A stretch of DNA of 64,000 bases from Selenomonadaceae bacterium (GTDB lineage Bacteria > Bacillota > Negativicutes > Selenomonadales > Selenomonadaceae): contig JAFXTD010000062.1 of the NCBI GenBank assembly GCA_017535925.1, forward strand, positions 1 through 64,000, written 5' to 3'. The notes under the pieces were generated by a model. It searched no databases. It was not told the origin of the DNA and saw only the letters and a list, made by a program, of their open reading frames with translations. Made by a program: the position numbers and the translations under genes. Of the stretch, positions 16,580 through 25,254 are shown piece by piece. Every line of letters begins with the position of its first letter. The stretch's first letter is position 1.

Positions 16580-17971
16580 AGCGGTTGCTTTGTCGTAATT
16601 GCGGAAGTCGCGTTCGATTTGCTCAAGCGAACGACCTTTCGTTTCGGGCACGAACTTGATAACGAACAGCAAGCCCAAAAGACCGATGCCCGCGAAGATA
16701 AAGAACGTTGCACTAAGTCCGAAGCTGAAGAGAAGTTGCGGGAAGAAGAATCCGATAAAGAAGTTGGTGACCCACAAGCACAAGACTGCACAACCCATGC
16801 CCATGCCGCGAAGTCTCACGGGGAAAAGCTCGGAAAGCAAAAGCCAAGTGACGGGTGACAAAAATCCTTGCTGGAAGAAAAGAAAGGTGACCGTCAAGCA
16901 CAGCACGACATAAGGCAGCGTTGTCGTACCCTCAAGGGCATTGGAAACGATACCGATTGCACAGAGGCAAGCCATAGTTCCGATTTGCCCCGTCATAATC
17001 AGCGGGCGACGACCGTGACGACCCATCATCCAAATACCGAAGAAAGTTGCGCTGACCGAGATAACGCCGTTTGCAATGTTACCGATAAGTGCTGCTTGAG
17101 TCGAGAAGCCTGCCTCCGTCAAAATCTGCGTGCCGTAATACATAATCGAGTTGACGCCGGAAATTTGTTGGCAGATGGCAACGCCCATTGCAATGAAGAC
17201 GATACGACGAACCCACGGAACCGCGAGGTCGGAATAAGTTGCTTGTTGAACGCTGCTTTCAAGAGCGATTGTCTCTTTGATTTCGTCGAGCTCTTGTTGA
17301 GCGCGTTTTTCTTCACGAATCTTTTTGAGGACTTCGAGAGCCTCGCCGATACGTCCCTGAACAATCAACCAACGCGGCGATTCGGGAACGCTCAACATAC
17401 CAATCCACAAGACGACAGCCGGTGTCGAGGCGATTGCCAACATGTAACGCCAAATGCCGCCCGTCGAACCGAACGTGACACCCATTGCCGCATTGACGAC
17501 AAACGCGAGGAGCTGACCGGTAACGATCATCAATTCGTTTTGAGTGACCATGCGCCCGCGTCGTTCGGCGGGAGCCATTTCAGCCAAGAACGCGGGAACC
17601 GTAACCGACGCGCCACCAACTGCAAGACCTAACACGAAACGGCAGAAAATCAAAACTTCGGCGTTGGGAGAAAGTGCGCAACCGTTCGCCGCGAAGAAAA
17701 AGATAAATGCCAAGTAGAGAATCATTTTGCGACGACCTGCCGTATCTGCAATACGTCCGCCGCAGAATGAACCGATTGCCGCGCCTGCCAACAGACCGCT
17801 GGCGACCAAACCTTCCATTGCCGGCGATAAGTTCAGCTGGTCGGGCATTGCCATGAATGCAAGTGCACCATTGATAACGCCCGTGTCGTAGCCGAACAGC
17901 AAACCGCCGAATGTCGAGATAATCATTACTCGGCGCAGGTAGGTTTCATGAGTTATACCCTGCTGAGCCAT
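16577..17971 (-). CDS. iolT: Sugar-porter MFS transporter, probable inositol importer IolT
   Basis: A 464-residue twelve-helix transporter of the sugar porter family. Signature motifs: GGLLFGYDTGVINGA in TM1, RIADTAGRRK in loop 2-3, PESPRWL after TM6, QQISGVNSIMYY in TM7, GRHGRRPL in loop 8-9 and the C-terminal PETKGRSLEQIE. This pattern matches Bacillus IolT and related inositol/H+ symporters. The position between iolD and iolE in the iol operon makes myo-inositol the best substrate prediction; other pentose or hexose substrates are possible on sequence alone. Confidence 0.93.
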   Translation of the reverse strand: MAQQGITHETYLRRVMIISTFGGLLFGYDTGVINGALAFMAMPDQLNLSPAMEGLVASGLLAGAAIGSFCGGRIADTAGRRKMILYLAFIFFFAANGCALSPNAEVLIFCRFVLGLAVGGASVTVPAFLAEMAPAERRGRMVTQNELMIVTGQLLAFVVNAAMGVTFGSTGGIWRYMLAIASTPAVVLWIGMLSVPESPRWLIVQGRIGEALEVLKKIREEKRAQQELDEIKETIALESSVQQATYSDLAVPWVRRIVFIAMGVAICQQISGVNSIMYYGTQILTEAGFSTQAALIGNIANGVISVSATFFGIWMMGRHGRRPLIMTGQIGTMACLCAIGIVSNALEGTTTLPYVVLCLTVTFLFFQQGFLSPVTWLLLSELFPVRLRGMGMGCAVLCLWVTNFFIGFFFPQLLFSFGLSATFFIFAGIGLLGLLFVIKFVPETKGRSLEQIERDFRNYDKATA

Positions 17972-18039
17972 TTGTTGTACCCCCTCACACTTGATGAGTT
18001 TTTATCTGTACCCCAATCCAACAAATGGCTTAACTTAAA

Positions 18040-19986
18040 TCAATATTTTCTTGCAGCGGCGAGGTTGGGAGCCATGATTTCTTTGTAGACTTTTTGAATT
18101 TTTTCTGACTTGGAAACTTGCGCGACACCCACACGCCACCAATCGCCGTAGCCGTGAACCATTGTTTTCGGCAAAACTTTAACATCAATCAGCGTCGAAA
18201 CTTTTTGTTTCTTGGAGTCTTCGATAGCCGCCTTGAGTTCGTCGACCGTGTGAACCGTGTAAGCAACGCAACCGTAAGAGCGGGCGTTCATTGCAAAATC
18301 GACGGGAACGAATCCGCCGTTGAGACCTGTCTTCGTGCGGAAGCGGAACTCTGTGCCGTAGCTGCCTTGCCCGTGACCGATTTCAAGATTGTTAATGCAA
18401 CCGTTGGTCATGTTGTCGAAGAGGATAACATTAATCTTGACGCCTTCGGCAATCGATTGCGGCAATTCGGAATGAAGCATCATATAAGCTCCGTCGCCGA
18501 CCATCGCATAAACTTCGCGATCGGGTTCGGCAAGCTTGACACCCAAAGCCGCATTGACTTCGTAGCCCATGCAGCTGAATCCGTATTCGACGTGATAGCC
18601 GCCGACAGATTTTGCACGCCACACGCGCTGAACGTCACCGGGTATCGAACCTGAAGCGGCAACCATAATCGCGTTTTCGTCAATGCATTCGTTCACGACA
18701 CCGAGCGCACGACATTGCGGCAAGCTGGAGCCGGTGAGCTTGATAAATTCTTCGCTGACTTTCGCAAAGTCCAGACCGTCAACGACTTCGGGAACAAAAT
18801 CTTTTCCGGTGTATTCGACGTGATAAACGCGGTCGACTTCCTCGTCGTATTTTTCTTTGGAAGCTTTGACTTCGGCTTTGTACTCGTCGGAAACTTTCCA
18901 ATCGGTTTTTTCAAGTTCAGCGCTTAAAGCGTCGATACCCGCTTGAGCATCCGCGACGATTTGCAAACCGTCAAGCTTGTACGCGTGGAATTTCGAAACG
19001 TTGATGTTGATGAATTGAACTTCGGGATTGTGGAAAATCCATTTCGAAGAAGTCGTGAAGTCGGTGTAACGAGTGCCGACGCCGATAACGACATCTGTGA
19101 CCGCCGCAATGTCATTTGCACCGCAACCGCCCGTTTCACCGATGCCGCCCAAATTCAACGGGTGATTCCAAAGTATCGTTCCTTTGCCCGCTTGCGTTTC
19201 GCCGAAAGGAATATTAAATTTTTCTGCGAACTTGCGGAAAGATTCTTCGGCTTCGGAATATTTCACGCCGCCGCCAAAAATGAGGAGCGGTTTCTTTTTT
19301 GTCTTGAGAAGTTCGACGGCCTCTTTGATTGCGCGAGCAGCGGGAGCTTGGCGGTCAATGTGATGAACTCTTTTTTGGAAAAAGTATTCGGGATAATCGT
19401 AAGCCTCGCCTTCAACGTCTTGCGGCAACGCAATACAAACCGCGCCGGTATCTGCAGGGTCGGCAAGCACACGCATTGCATTGATACAAGCCGTCATTAA
19501 AATTTCGGGGCGCGTCACTCTGTCCCAATATTTGCAAACGGCTTTGAAGGCGTCATTGGCTGTGATTGCCAAATTCGTCGGCTGTTCCATTTGCTGAAGG
19601 ACGGGGTCGGGTTGACGATCTGCATAAGTATCGCCGGGCAAGAACAAAACCGGAATGCAGTTGGCAGTTGCAGTCGCGGCAGCTGTGACCATGTTCATTG
19701 CGCCGGGCCCGACAGACGAGGTGCAAGCATACATTTGCTTACGGCGTTTTTGTTTGGCGAAACCCATTGCCGCATGAGCCATACCCTGTTCGTTGCGACC
19801 CATGCGCATGATTAAATCGCCGGCGTCTTCTTCAAGAGCTTGACCCATGCCGACAACGTTGCCGTGTCCGAAGATGCTGAAGATACCCTCGAACATTTTA
19901 TTTTCCTTGCCGTCGAATTCAATGTACTGATTATTGAGGAATTTCACGAGAGCTTGAGCCACCGTGAGGCGAATTGTTTTAGCCAT
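18040..19986 (-). CDS. iolD: 3D-(3,5/4)-trihydroxycyclohexane-1,2-dione hydrolase IolD
   Basis: A 648-residue thiamin-diphosphate enzyme that opens the inositol-derived ring to 5-deoxy-glucuronate. The three-domain acetolactate-synthase fold is visible. The N-terminal PYR domain carries [15 protein letters not shown]. The middle domain has [16 protein letters not shown]. The C-terminal PP domain has the ThDP motif [15 protein letters not shown] followed by the Asn of [12 protein letters not shown]. Length agrees with Bacillus IolD. It lies 15 bases downstream of iolB and 68 bases upstream of iolT in the same operon. Confidence 0.96.
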   Translation of the reverse strand: MAKTIRLTVAQALVKFLNNQYIEFDGKENKMFEGIFSIFGHGNVVGMGQALEEDAGDLIMRMGRNEQGMAHAAMGFAKQKRRKQMYACTSSVGPGAMNMVTAAATATANCIPVLFLPGDTYADRQPDPVLQQMEQPTNLAITANDAFKAVCKYWDRVTRPEILMTACINAMRVLADPADTGAVCIALPQDVEGEAYDYPEYFFQKRVHHIDRQAPAARAIKEAVELLKTKKKPLLIFGGGVKYSEAEESFRKFAEKFNIPFGETQAGKGTILWNHPLNLGGIGETGGCGANDIAAVTDVVIGVGTRYTDFTTSSKWIFHNPEVQFININVSKFHAYKLDGLQIVADAQAGIDALSAELEKTDWKVSDEYKAEVKASKEKYDEEVDRVYHVEYTGKDFVPEVVDGLDFAKVSEEFIKLTGSSLPQCRALGVVNECIDENAIMVAASGSIPGDVQRVWRAKSVGGYHVEYGFSCMGYEVNAALGVKLAEPDREVYAMVGDGAYMMLHSELPQSIAEGVKINVILFDNMTNGCINNLEIGHGQGSYGTEFRFRTKTGLNGGFVPVDFAMNARSYGCVAYTVHTVDELKAAIEDSKKQKVSTLIDVKVLPKTMVHGYGDWWRVGVAQVSKSEKIQKVYKEIMAPNLAAARKY

Positions 19987-20001
19987 TTGGTTGAATCCTC
20001 C

Positions 20002-20802
20002 TTAGCGTTTAGGTTGCCAAATTTTGGCGTCGGGGTCGAGGAGCCAAGTGTGTTCGGGCAAATCGGTGCGCGTCTTCTTCCAAGGTCCGCCCTGTTCGTC
20101 GGGCAGATGGCGAATCATCCACGAATACCACATTGCGTAGCCGGGAGCCGTAACTTGCGGGTGCATGAGTCCGCCGGAAATTTCAGACCAACTGTTGTGA
20201 GTGATTTTGAATGCGTTGTCACCGATAAACGCCGCGCCGAATCCTTGCGGCTTGTCAAATTTGTAAGTGTAAACTTCGGGCTGAGGATGATTGTGCGGAA
20301 TGTATCCCGACCAACGCCCGGGGCTGTTGATAACTTCGCCGTTGACTTGATTGGAAAAAGGCGCGTTGCCGTAATCAAAAATCGTGCGGACGGTGCGTTC
20401 GGCGGTCGCATTCCACATGCCTTGCCCGAAAATATCGCATTGAACATCTTCGGGGCGATAGAACACGGGCGCAAAGTCGCGGTCGTTCATTGTCTTTTGA
20501 ATCAGCACTTCGCTTGCAACCTTTGCTTTAATCCAAACTTTTTTTGCGCGAGGCACTTGCAGGCAGAAAGGATTTTCGTCGATAAGCGATTCGCGGCGCA
20601 TGATTTCTTTTTTGTCGTCCCAACGGATTTCAACTTCGCCCGTCAAAATCACGAAGGCACTTTCTTGGAACGGGTCTTCGAGTTCGATAATTTCATTCGC
20701 GTCCATGACTTGATAGCCGATATCCATGAGCATATCACTTTCGCGAGTGGTCATTGCGTTGTAGCCGTGTTTTAACTCTGTTCCGAGTCTTCCAAATTTC
20801 AT
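20002..20802 (-). CDS. iolB: 5-deoxy-glucuronate isomerase IolB
   Basis: A 266-residue bicupin isomerase that converts 5-deoxy-glucuronate to 2-deoxy-5-keto-gluconate. IolB features: SGYIPHNHPQPEVYTYKFD with the metal-binding His/Glu set, GFGAAFIGDNAFKITHNSW, LMHPQVTAPGYAMWYSWMIR and the C-terminal WLLDPDAKIW. The start at 20802 (MKFGRLG) has a perfect AGGAGGG six bases upstream; the frame remains open to 20832, but that would run through the ribosome-binding site and into iolC. Only 11 bases separate it from iolC. Confidence 0.95.
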   Translation of the reverse strand: MKFGRLGTELKHGYNAMTTRESDMLMDIGYQVMDANEIIELEDPFQESAFVILTGEVEIRWDDKKEIMRRESLIDENPFCLQVPRAKKVWIKAKVASEVLIQKTMNDRDFAPVFYRPEDVQCDIFGQGMWNATAERTVRTIFDYGNAPFSNQVNGEVINSPGRWSGYIPHNHPQPEVYTYKFDKPQGFGAAFIGDNAFKITHNSWSEISGGLMHPQVTAPGYAMWYSWMIRHLPDEQGGPWKKTRTDLPEHTWLLDPDAKIWQPKR

Positions 20803-20813
20803 TGAAAGCCCTC

Positions 20814-21848
20814 CTAAATTTTTGTCTTCCAATCGATTTCGGTAATGACTTCTTCAGCAGCGTGTTCTTTGATAAAAGCTTCGATTTGGTCAATGGTCTG
20901 CATTGCCTCCGAGCAGCTGTGACTTGCCACGACCATTGCCGCGTGAGCCGTCGCGTGCTTGAGAGCTTCGGGGACTTCCCAACCTTCAAGCAAACCGTGA
21001 ACAAATGCGCTTGCGTAAGCGTCGCCGCCGCCGAATGATTTCAAAAGTTTGACGTGATAAGAATCGACTTTGTAAGCGTGGCGGTCTGCGGTGTAGGCAA
21101 CGGAACCGCGCTTGCCGTGTTTGATGACGACGATTTTATTTCCCCACGACAAATATTTTTCGGCAATTTCATGGTCGGGAGGCGTCTCGGCGTCTTCGGG
21201 CAAGAGTTCGGCGAAATTAACTTCGTCACGTGAACCGATAACAACATCACTCAAACGAGCCATTAAGGAGTAGTAAATTGCAATTTCTTCTTTTGAACGC
21301 CAAGTGTAAGGACGATAGTCAATGTCGAAAATAATTTTGGTGCCGTGCATGCGAGCATGTTGAGCCGCCGTCAAGCAAGCTTCGCGACTGGGAGCCGCCG
21401 CCAATGCAAGTCCCGAAACGATTAACGCTTTGGAGCCGGCGATATAATTTTCGCTGACGTCTTCGGGCGCGATTTGCAAATCGGCAACTTTATCGCGATA
21501 CATGAGGATTGAGCTTTCGGTCGGGCTTTTAATTTCGGTGAAAGTCAAGCCCATGCGTTCGCCGTGTTGAGCGCGAGTCATTTGCGTCGTATCAATGCCG
21601 CGAGTCTTGAAAAAGTTGATAATGAAATCGCCGAATTGGTCATTGGATACGCAACCGATAAAGCCGACTTTTTTTCCGAGTTGATTCAAGCCGACGGCGA
21701 TATTTCCCGGTGAGCCGCCCAAGTACATTGAAAAAGTTTTGACTTGGTCGAGTGTGCGATGAATTTCATTTGGGTTGAAGTCGAGAGTTGCGCGCCCGAT
21801 AATCACAACGTCGCGTTCTCTTTTCTGGTCGAATTCGATGAGAGCCAT
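20814..21848 (-). CDS. iolC: 5-dehydro-2-deoxygluconokinase IolC
   Basis: A 344-residue PfkB-family kinase predicted to phosphorylate 2-deoxy-5-keto-gluconate at C6. Features: DVVIIGRATLDFNPNE at the N-terminus, the PfkB signature 1 region YLGGSPGNIAVGLNQLG, and the ATP/anion-hole signature 2 SFGGGDAYASAFVHG with catalytic Asp (GGGD in place of the usual GAGD). The segment DYRPYTWRS is typical of IolC. It is 117 bases downstream of tal; that gap holds a large heptanucleotide inverted array. Confidence 0.94.
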   Translation of the reverse strand: MALIEFDQKRERDVVIIGRATLDFNPNEIHRTLDQVKTFSMYLGGSPGNIAVGLNQLGKKVGFIGCVSNDQFGDFIINFFKTRGIDTTQMTRAQHGERMGLTFTEIKSPTESSILMYRDKVADLQIAPEDVSENYIAGSKALIVSGLALAAAPSREACLTAAQHARMHGTKIIFDIDYRPYTWRSKEEIAIYYSLMARLSDVVIGSRDEVNFAELLPEDAETPPDHEIAEKYLSWGNKIVVIKHGKRGSVAYTADRHAYKVDSYHVKLLKSFGGGDAYASAFVHGLLEGWEVPEALKHATAHAAMVVASHSCSEAMQTIDQIEAFIKEHAAEEVITEIDWKTKI

Positions 21849-21873
21849 TGAAAAATCTCCCTTCGGTCGATTT

Positions 21874-21968
21874 TTAGCTGTTAGTGGTTAGTGATTAGCT
21901 GAATAGAATTTTCTAACAGCTAACAGCTAACAACTAACAGCTAATCACTAATCACTGACCACTTATCA
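21874..21968. repeat. Heptanucleotide inverted array between tal and iolC
   Basis: Four direct units TTAGCTG, TTAGTGG, TTAGTGA, TTAGCTG (21874-21901), an 11-base AT-rich spacer, then eight inverted units (CTAACAG, CTAACAG, CTAACAA, CTAACAG, CTAATCA, CTAATCA, CTGACCA, CTTATCA; 21913-21968). The last unit contains the tal stop codon (minus strand, 21966-21968). The two halves can form an imperfect stem of about 20 bp in the operon mRNA. The iolT-iolE gap has the same unit and layout. Confidence 0.85.
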
Positions 21969-23024
21969 AACAATCATGTATTTGCGAACGAGTTCGACGA
22001 GACCGGCATAGCTTCCGAGGAACTGATTAATCGTGCGCAGGAATGCTCCGTAATGTTGGAACTCTTCGGGCTTCATGCCGTCGGGTTCATAGGCGCGGCG
22101 GAATTCGTCAATTGTCAAAAGTTCGTCAAGCCACTGTTGCGGAACGGGTTCGCTCATGTGTTCTTTGATTTCGATTTTTGTGCCGTTGTATTTTTTCTGG
22201 AAGTCGGAAGTAATCGTGAGGACAACATCGCCGCCGATAAATTGTTCAAAGTGATGCAGGTTGCGATAGGCAGCGAACAAAAGTTTCGTGCGATAGCCGC
22301 GTTCTTTATAAATCTTGTAAGCGTTCTTGAAGACGGCAACGCCCGCCCATTCCAAAGCTTCGGGGTGAACGATAACATCTTTGCCCTTGAGATAAGCTTT
22401 GAGATAATCGTCGGTGCGCCCGCCCATAATCGTGCAAACGGGGTGCATCCAAGAAATATCTTTGCCTTCAGCTTCGCGACGTTTCAAGCCGCGTTCGACA
22501 GCCTCGGCAACGGCAAGAGCTTGCGGAACGGTGAAAGAAACAGTTGCGTTAATGGAGACGCCTTGATAAGTCATTTCTTCGAACGCCTCAATGCCGGCTT
22601 TGCTTGCGGGAGCTTTAATTTGAATGTTGGGCGCGAGTGAGGCGAGTTGGCAAGCGTGTTCGACGAGCTTTTCGGGATTCTGATAAAATTTTGCGTTCGC
22701 TTGGAAAGAAATTTTTCCGCGTTGACCGTGAGCTTTTTCGTGCATGGGCTCAAGCAATTTCGCCGCCTTCAAGCCGAGAGCCTCAATAACTTTCCATGCA
22801 ACGTCGTCTTCGGTGTAGGTCGGGTTGTCAGCGATAATTTGTTTAATCGTCGGTTCCCAATCGGGCAGTTCCTTTTTGAGGACGTTGAAGACGATTGCGG
22901 GGTTTGTGGTCGCGCCGCTTGCCGAGCAATTTTCCAGAGCGTAGGTCAACTCTTTGCACGAGCACGAGTCGTTCCAAACTTCCATTTGCGGATAAGCCTT
23001 GATTGCCTCTTGTAACGTTGTCAT
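21966..23024 (-). CDS. Transaldolase-family protein
   Basis: A 352-residue class I aldolase of the transaldolase family. The substrate-phosphate region ATTNPAIVFNVL and the Schiff-base Lys137 in IQIKAPASKAG are present, as are ATVSFTVPQALAVAEAVERG and TSDFQKKYNGT. It is longer than minimal transaldolases such as TalC (about 215-220) and similar to a variant group sometimes found in sugar-catabolic clusters. It lies in the iol operon, five bases downstream of iolJ. It is not a standard step of the Bacillus inositol route. It may connect the dihydroxyacetone-phosphate or deoxy-sugar product to other sugar phosphates, or it may act on a second substrate of the locus. Confidence 0.88.
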   Translation of the reverse strand: MTTLQEAIKAYPQMEVWNDSCSCKELTYALENCSASGATTNPAIVFNVLKKELPDWEPTIKQIIADNPTYTEDDVAWKVIEALGLKAAKLLEPMHEKAHGQRGKISFQANAKFYQNPEKLVEHACQLASLAPNIQIKAPASKAGIEAFEEMTYQGVSINATVSFTVPQALAVAEAVERGLKRREAEGKDISWMHPVCTIMGGRTDDYLKAYLKGKDVIVHPEALEWAGVAVFKNAYKIYKERGYRTKLLFAAYRNLHHFEQFIGGDVVLTITSDFQKKYNGTKIEIKEHMSEPVPQQWLDELLTIDEFRRAYEPDGMKPEEFQHYGAFLRTINQFLGSYAGLVELVRKYMIV

Positions 23025-23029
23025 TATAT

Positions 23030-23872
23030 TTATCTCCTTTCGGGATTAAAAATTTTCATGTGGCGTTTAACATTTTCGCGAGTGCCTTGAACAATGGCGT
23101 TGCTGAAGTCGAAAAATTTTGCTGACGGATTTTTATCGCAGACTTCACGAATTTTTTTCGCCGAGTTGTCGTAGCTTGCGGTTGCGATATTGATTTTCTT
23201 AATGCCGCCGGCGATACAATTTCTGAAGTCGTCTTCGGTCAAGCCGGTGCCTCCGTGAAGGACAAGCGGCGTTTGAACGGCGTCGAAAATTTCTTTCAAG
23301 CGGTCGATTCGCAACTGCGGTTGAACGGTGTAATTGCCGTGAGCGGTTCCGATAGCGACTGCCAACGCGTCAACTTCTGTTTCTTCGGCGAAACGTTTTG
23401 CCTCGTCGACGCTTGTAACCAAAACATCAACGCTTTTGTAATCGCCTTCCGCTCCGCCGACGCGACCGATTTCCGCTTCGACTGCCGCGCCTTGTGCATG
23501 AGCCAGCTTGACGACTTCGCGAGTGCGTTTGATATTTTCTTCGAGAGGATATTTCGAGCCGTCAAACATCACGGAAGTAAATCCGAGTTTCAGTGCAAGC
23601 TTGATTGTTTCGAGTGTCGAGCCGTGATCCAAATGGACGGCAGTCGGCATTTTGCATTTCCTTGCGGCGGCGAGCATGACTTCTCCGAGCAAGTCGAGAG
23701 GCGAATATTTCAAACGACCTTCGGCGATTTGCAAAATCAGCGGCGTGTTGAGTTCTTCGGCTGCTTGAATTGCGCCCCAAGCCATTTCCATATTCGAGAC
23801 GTTGAAGGCACCGACTGCAAACGACGTGTCGTCATGCTTCGCGAAAAGGTTGGTCATTTTTACGAGGGACAT
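23030..23872 (-). CDS. iolJ: Class II aldolase, probable 6-phospho-5-dehydro-2-deoxygluconate aldolase IolJ
   Basis: A 280-residue zinc-dependent class II fructose-bisphosphate-aldolase family protein. Metal and catalytic regions: AVHLDHGST (His ligand and Asp), EAEIGRVGG (Glu), AIGTAHGNY (His ligand), LVLHGGTGL (His ligand) and the phosphate-binding KINIATASYD. By context it should cleave 6-phospho-2-deoxy-5-keto-gluconate to dihydroxyacetone phosphate and malonate semialdehyde, the last ring-derived step of the pathway. Sequence alone would also allow a tagatose- or fructose-bisphosphate aldolase. It lies between adh (30 bases upstream) and tal (5 bases downstream). Confidence 0.9.
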   Translation of the reverse strand: MSLVKMTNLFAKHDDTSFAVGAFNVSNMEMAWGAIQAAEELNTPLILQIAEGRLKYSPLDLLGEVMLAAARKCKMPTAVHLDHGSTLETIKLALKLGFTSVMFDGSKYPLEENIKRTREVVKLAHAQGAAVEAEIGRVGGAEGDYKSVDVLVTSVDEAKRFAEETEVDALAVAIGTAHGNYTVQPQLRIDRLKEIFDAVQTPLVLHGGTGLTEDDFRNCIAGGIKKINIATASYDNSAKKIREVCDKNPSAKFFDFSNAIVQGTRENVKRHMKIFNPERR

Positions 23873-23902
23873 CTAATCACCCCAAACAAAAAGCGCAGTC
23901 CA

Positions 23903-25069
23903 TCAAAAGAGCTTCTTATAAATCTCAATGATTTGCTCTTTGGTGGGAATGCGCATTGTATTTTGCGGGCTGCCGCTTTCGAGAGCGTCGGACGCCATTT
24001 TGTCGAGTTGAGAGAGGAATTCTTCTTTGGTGTGGTTACCTTTGGCGAGGAGTTCTTCAAGCGACGGAATGCCGACTTCCTTGCAAAAACGAGCGACTTC
24101 TTTAACCATAGCTTTTGCCGCGTCAATGTCGGCAGTATTTTCATCGGCAACACCCATTATGCGACCGATTGTTGCGAAACGGGCAGTGTTCTCTTCGATA
24201 GCGAATTCCAAACACGCGGGAAGTAAGACAGCATTGGAGACGCCGTGAGCAATGTGGAAGAGCGCACCAATCGGGCGGCTCATGCCGTGAACGATTGTCA
24301 CCGATGCATTGTTGAAAGCGATACCTGCTTCGAGCGCAGCGATTGACATTGCCAAACGAGCTTTTTCGTTTTTGCCGTCACGGTAGCAAACAGGCAAGTT
24401 CTTGTGAATTTTTGTGATAGCGGAAATTGCAAAGGTATCTGTGAGCGGTTGAGCTTTTCTTGACGTGTAAGCCTCAATGGCATGGCAGAGGGCATCAATA
24501 CCGGTTGCCGCAGTGACGCCGGGAGGCGCAGTCATTGTGAAGGTCGGGTCGACGACTGCCAGCGCGGGAATAATCGACGGACCGCCGAGCAACATTTTAA
24601 CGTTGTTTTCGGTATCGGAAATGATTGTGTTTTTGGTAACTTCGGAGCCGGTGCCCGCCGTCGTAGGAATTGCCACGAGATAAGGAACGGGCATATCGAT
24701 AACTTCATGCATGTAGCTGTTAATTTTTCTGTCGCCCGCCGTCGTCATGAAACCGATAGCCTTCGCGGTATCCATGGGACTGCCGCCGCCCAATGCAATG
24801 ATAAAATCGCAACCGTTTTCCTTGTAGACCTTCAAGCCTGCCTCAACGATTTTGTCGGTCGGCTCGGTGTTCGCGCCGTCATAGATGACGTAGGGAATGT
24901 TGACTTTTTTGAGCGCGTCTTCGACTTTTGCCGCGTTGCCGAATTTAACCATGAATTGGTCGGTCACGATAAGAGCTTTTGTTCCCTTGCCGGCGATGTG
25001 GTCGCCCAATTCCGAAATAACATTGACGCCGGAAATTATCTTCGCCGGCACCATGAAAGTATAACCCAT
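23903..25069 (-). CDS. Iron-containing alcohol dehydrogenase
   Basis: A 388-residue group III (Fe-dependent) alcohol dehydrogenase. The NAD(P)-binding motif GGGSPMDTAKA is present. The metal-binding residues fall in GIDALCHAIEAYTS (Asp and His) and VTIVHGMSRPIGALF followed by HIAHG (two His). It is the first gene of the operon adh-iolJ-tal-iolC-iolB-iolD-iolT-iolE, transcribed from a strong promoter divergent to iolR. Enzymes of this family reduce short aldehydes (lactaldehyde, 3-hydroxypropionaldehyde, succinate semialdehyde and others). Because IolJ should yield malonate semialdehyde and no iolA is encoded here, reduction of that aldehyde to 3-hydroxypropionate is an attractive but unproven role. 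Confidence 0.92.
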   Translation of the reverse strand: MGYTFMVPAKIISGVNVISELGDHIAGKGTKALIVTDQFMVKFGNAAKVEDALKKVNIPYVIYDGANTEPTDKIVEAGLKVYKENGCDFIIALGGGSPMDTAKAIGFMTTAGDRKINSYMHEVIDMPVPYLVAIPTTAGTGSEVTKNTIISDTENNVKMLLGGPSIIPALAVVDPTFTMTAPPGVTAATGIDALCHAIEAYTSRKAQPLTDTFAISAITKIHKNLPVCYRDGKNEKARLAMSIAALEAGIAFNNASVTIVHGMSRPIGALFHIAHGVSNAVLLPACLEFAIEENTARFATIGRIMGVADENTADIDAAKAMVKEVARFCKEVGIPSLEELLAKGNHTKEEFLSQLDKMASDALESGSPQNTMRIPTKEQIIEIYKKLF

Positions 25070-25113
25070 AACTTACACTCTCCTTGATAATTTATTGATT
25101 AATTGTTGATAAC

Positions 25114-25142
25114 ATTCTAAAACCTGCAACTTGCAATGTCAA
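25114..25142 (-). promoter_or_regulatory. Sigma-A promoter of the adh-iol operon
   Basis: Read on the minus strand: TTGACA (-35, complement of 25137-25142), a 17-base spacer and TAGAAT (-10, complement of 25114-25119). The -35 is a perfect consensus. It lies about 45 bases upstream of the adh start and back-to-back with the iolR promoter. Confidence 0.82.
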
Positions 25143-25164
25143 TATCGTTTCGTGCAAAATTTTT

Positions 25165-25186
25165 GGCAAACGTCATTTGAATTGCC
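25165..25186. promoter_or_regulatory. Candidate IolR operator
   Basis: GGCAA (25165-25169) and TTGCC (25182-25186) form an interrupted inverted repeat around ACGTCATTTGAA, halfway between the divergent adh and iolR promoters. The position suits a repressor such as IolR. Binding is inferred from position and symmetry only. Confidence 0.35.
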
Positions 25187-25194
25187 CAAGAAAC

Positions 25195-25223
25195 TTGTCA
25201 GAGTGTGAATTTTGTTTTAGAAT
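25195..25223 (+). promoter_or_regulatory. Sigma-A promoter of iolR
   Basis: TTGTCA (25195-25200), a 17-base spacer and TAGAAT (25218-25223). Transcription would begin near 25230, which rules out the ORF start at 25177 and leaves 25237 or 25255. Confidence 0.78.
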
Positions 25224-25254
25224 ACTCCAAGTACAAATGAAAGGAAGTATTTCT

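Noticed and set aside
19840-20775. 311-codon plus-strand ORF
   Set aside because: Antisense to iolB and the start of iolD; no independent signals.
23255-24226. 323-codon plus-strand ORF
   Set aside because: Antisense across iolJ and adh; no recognisable domain.
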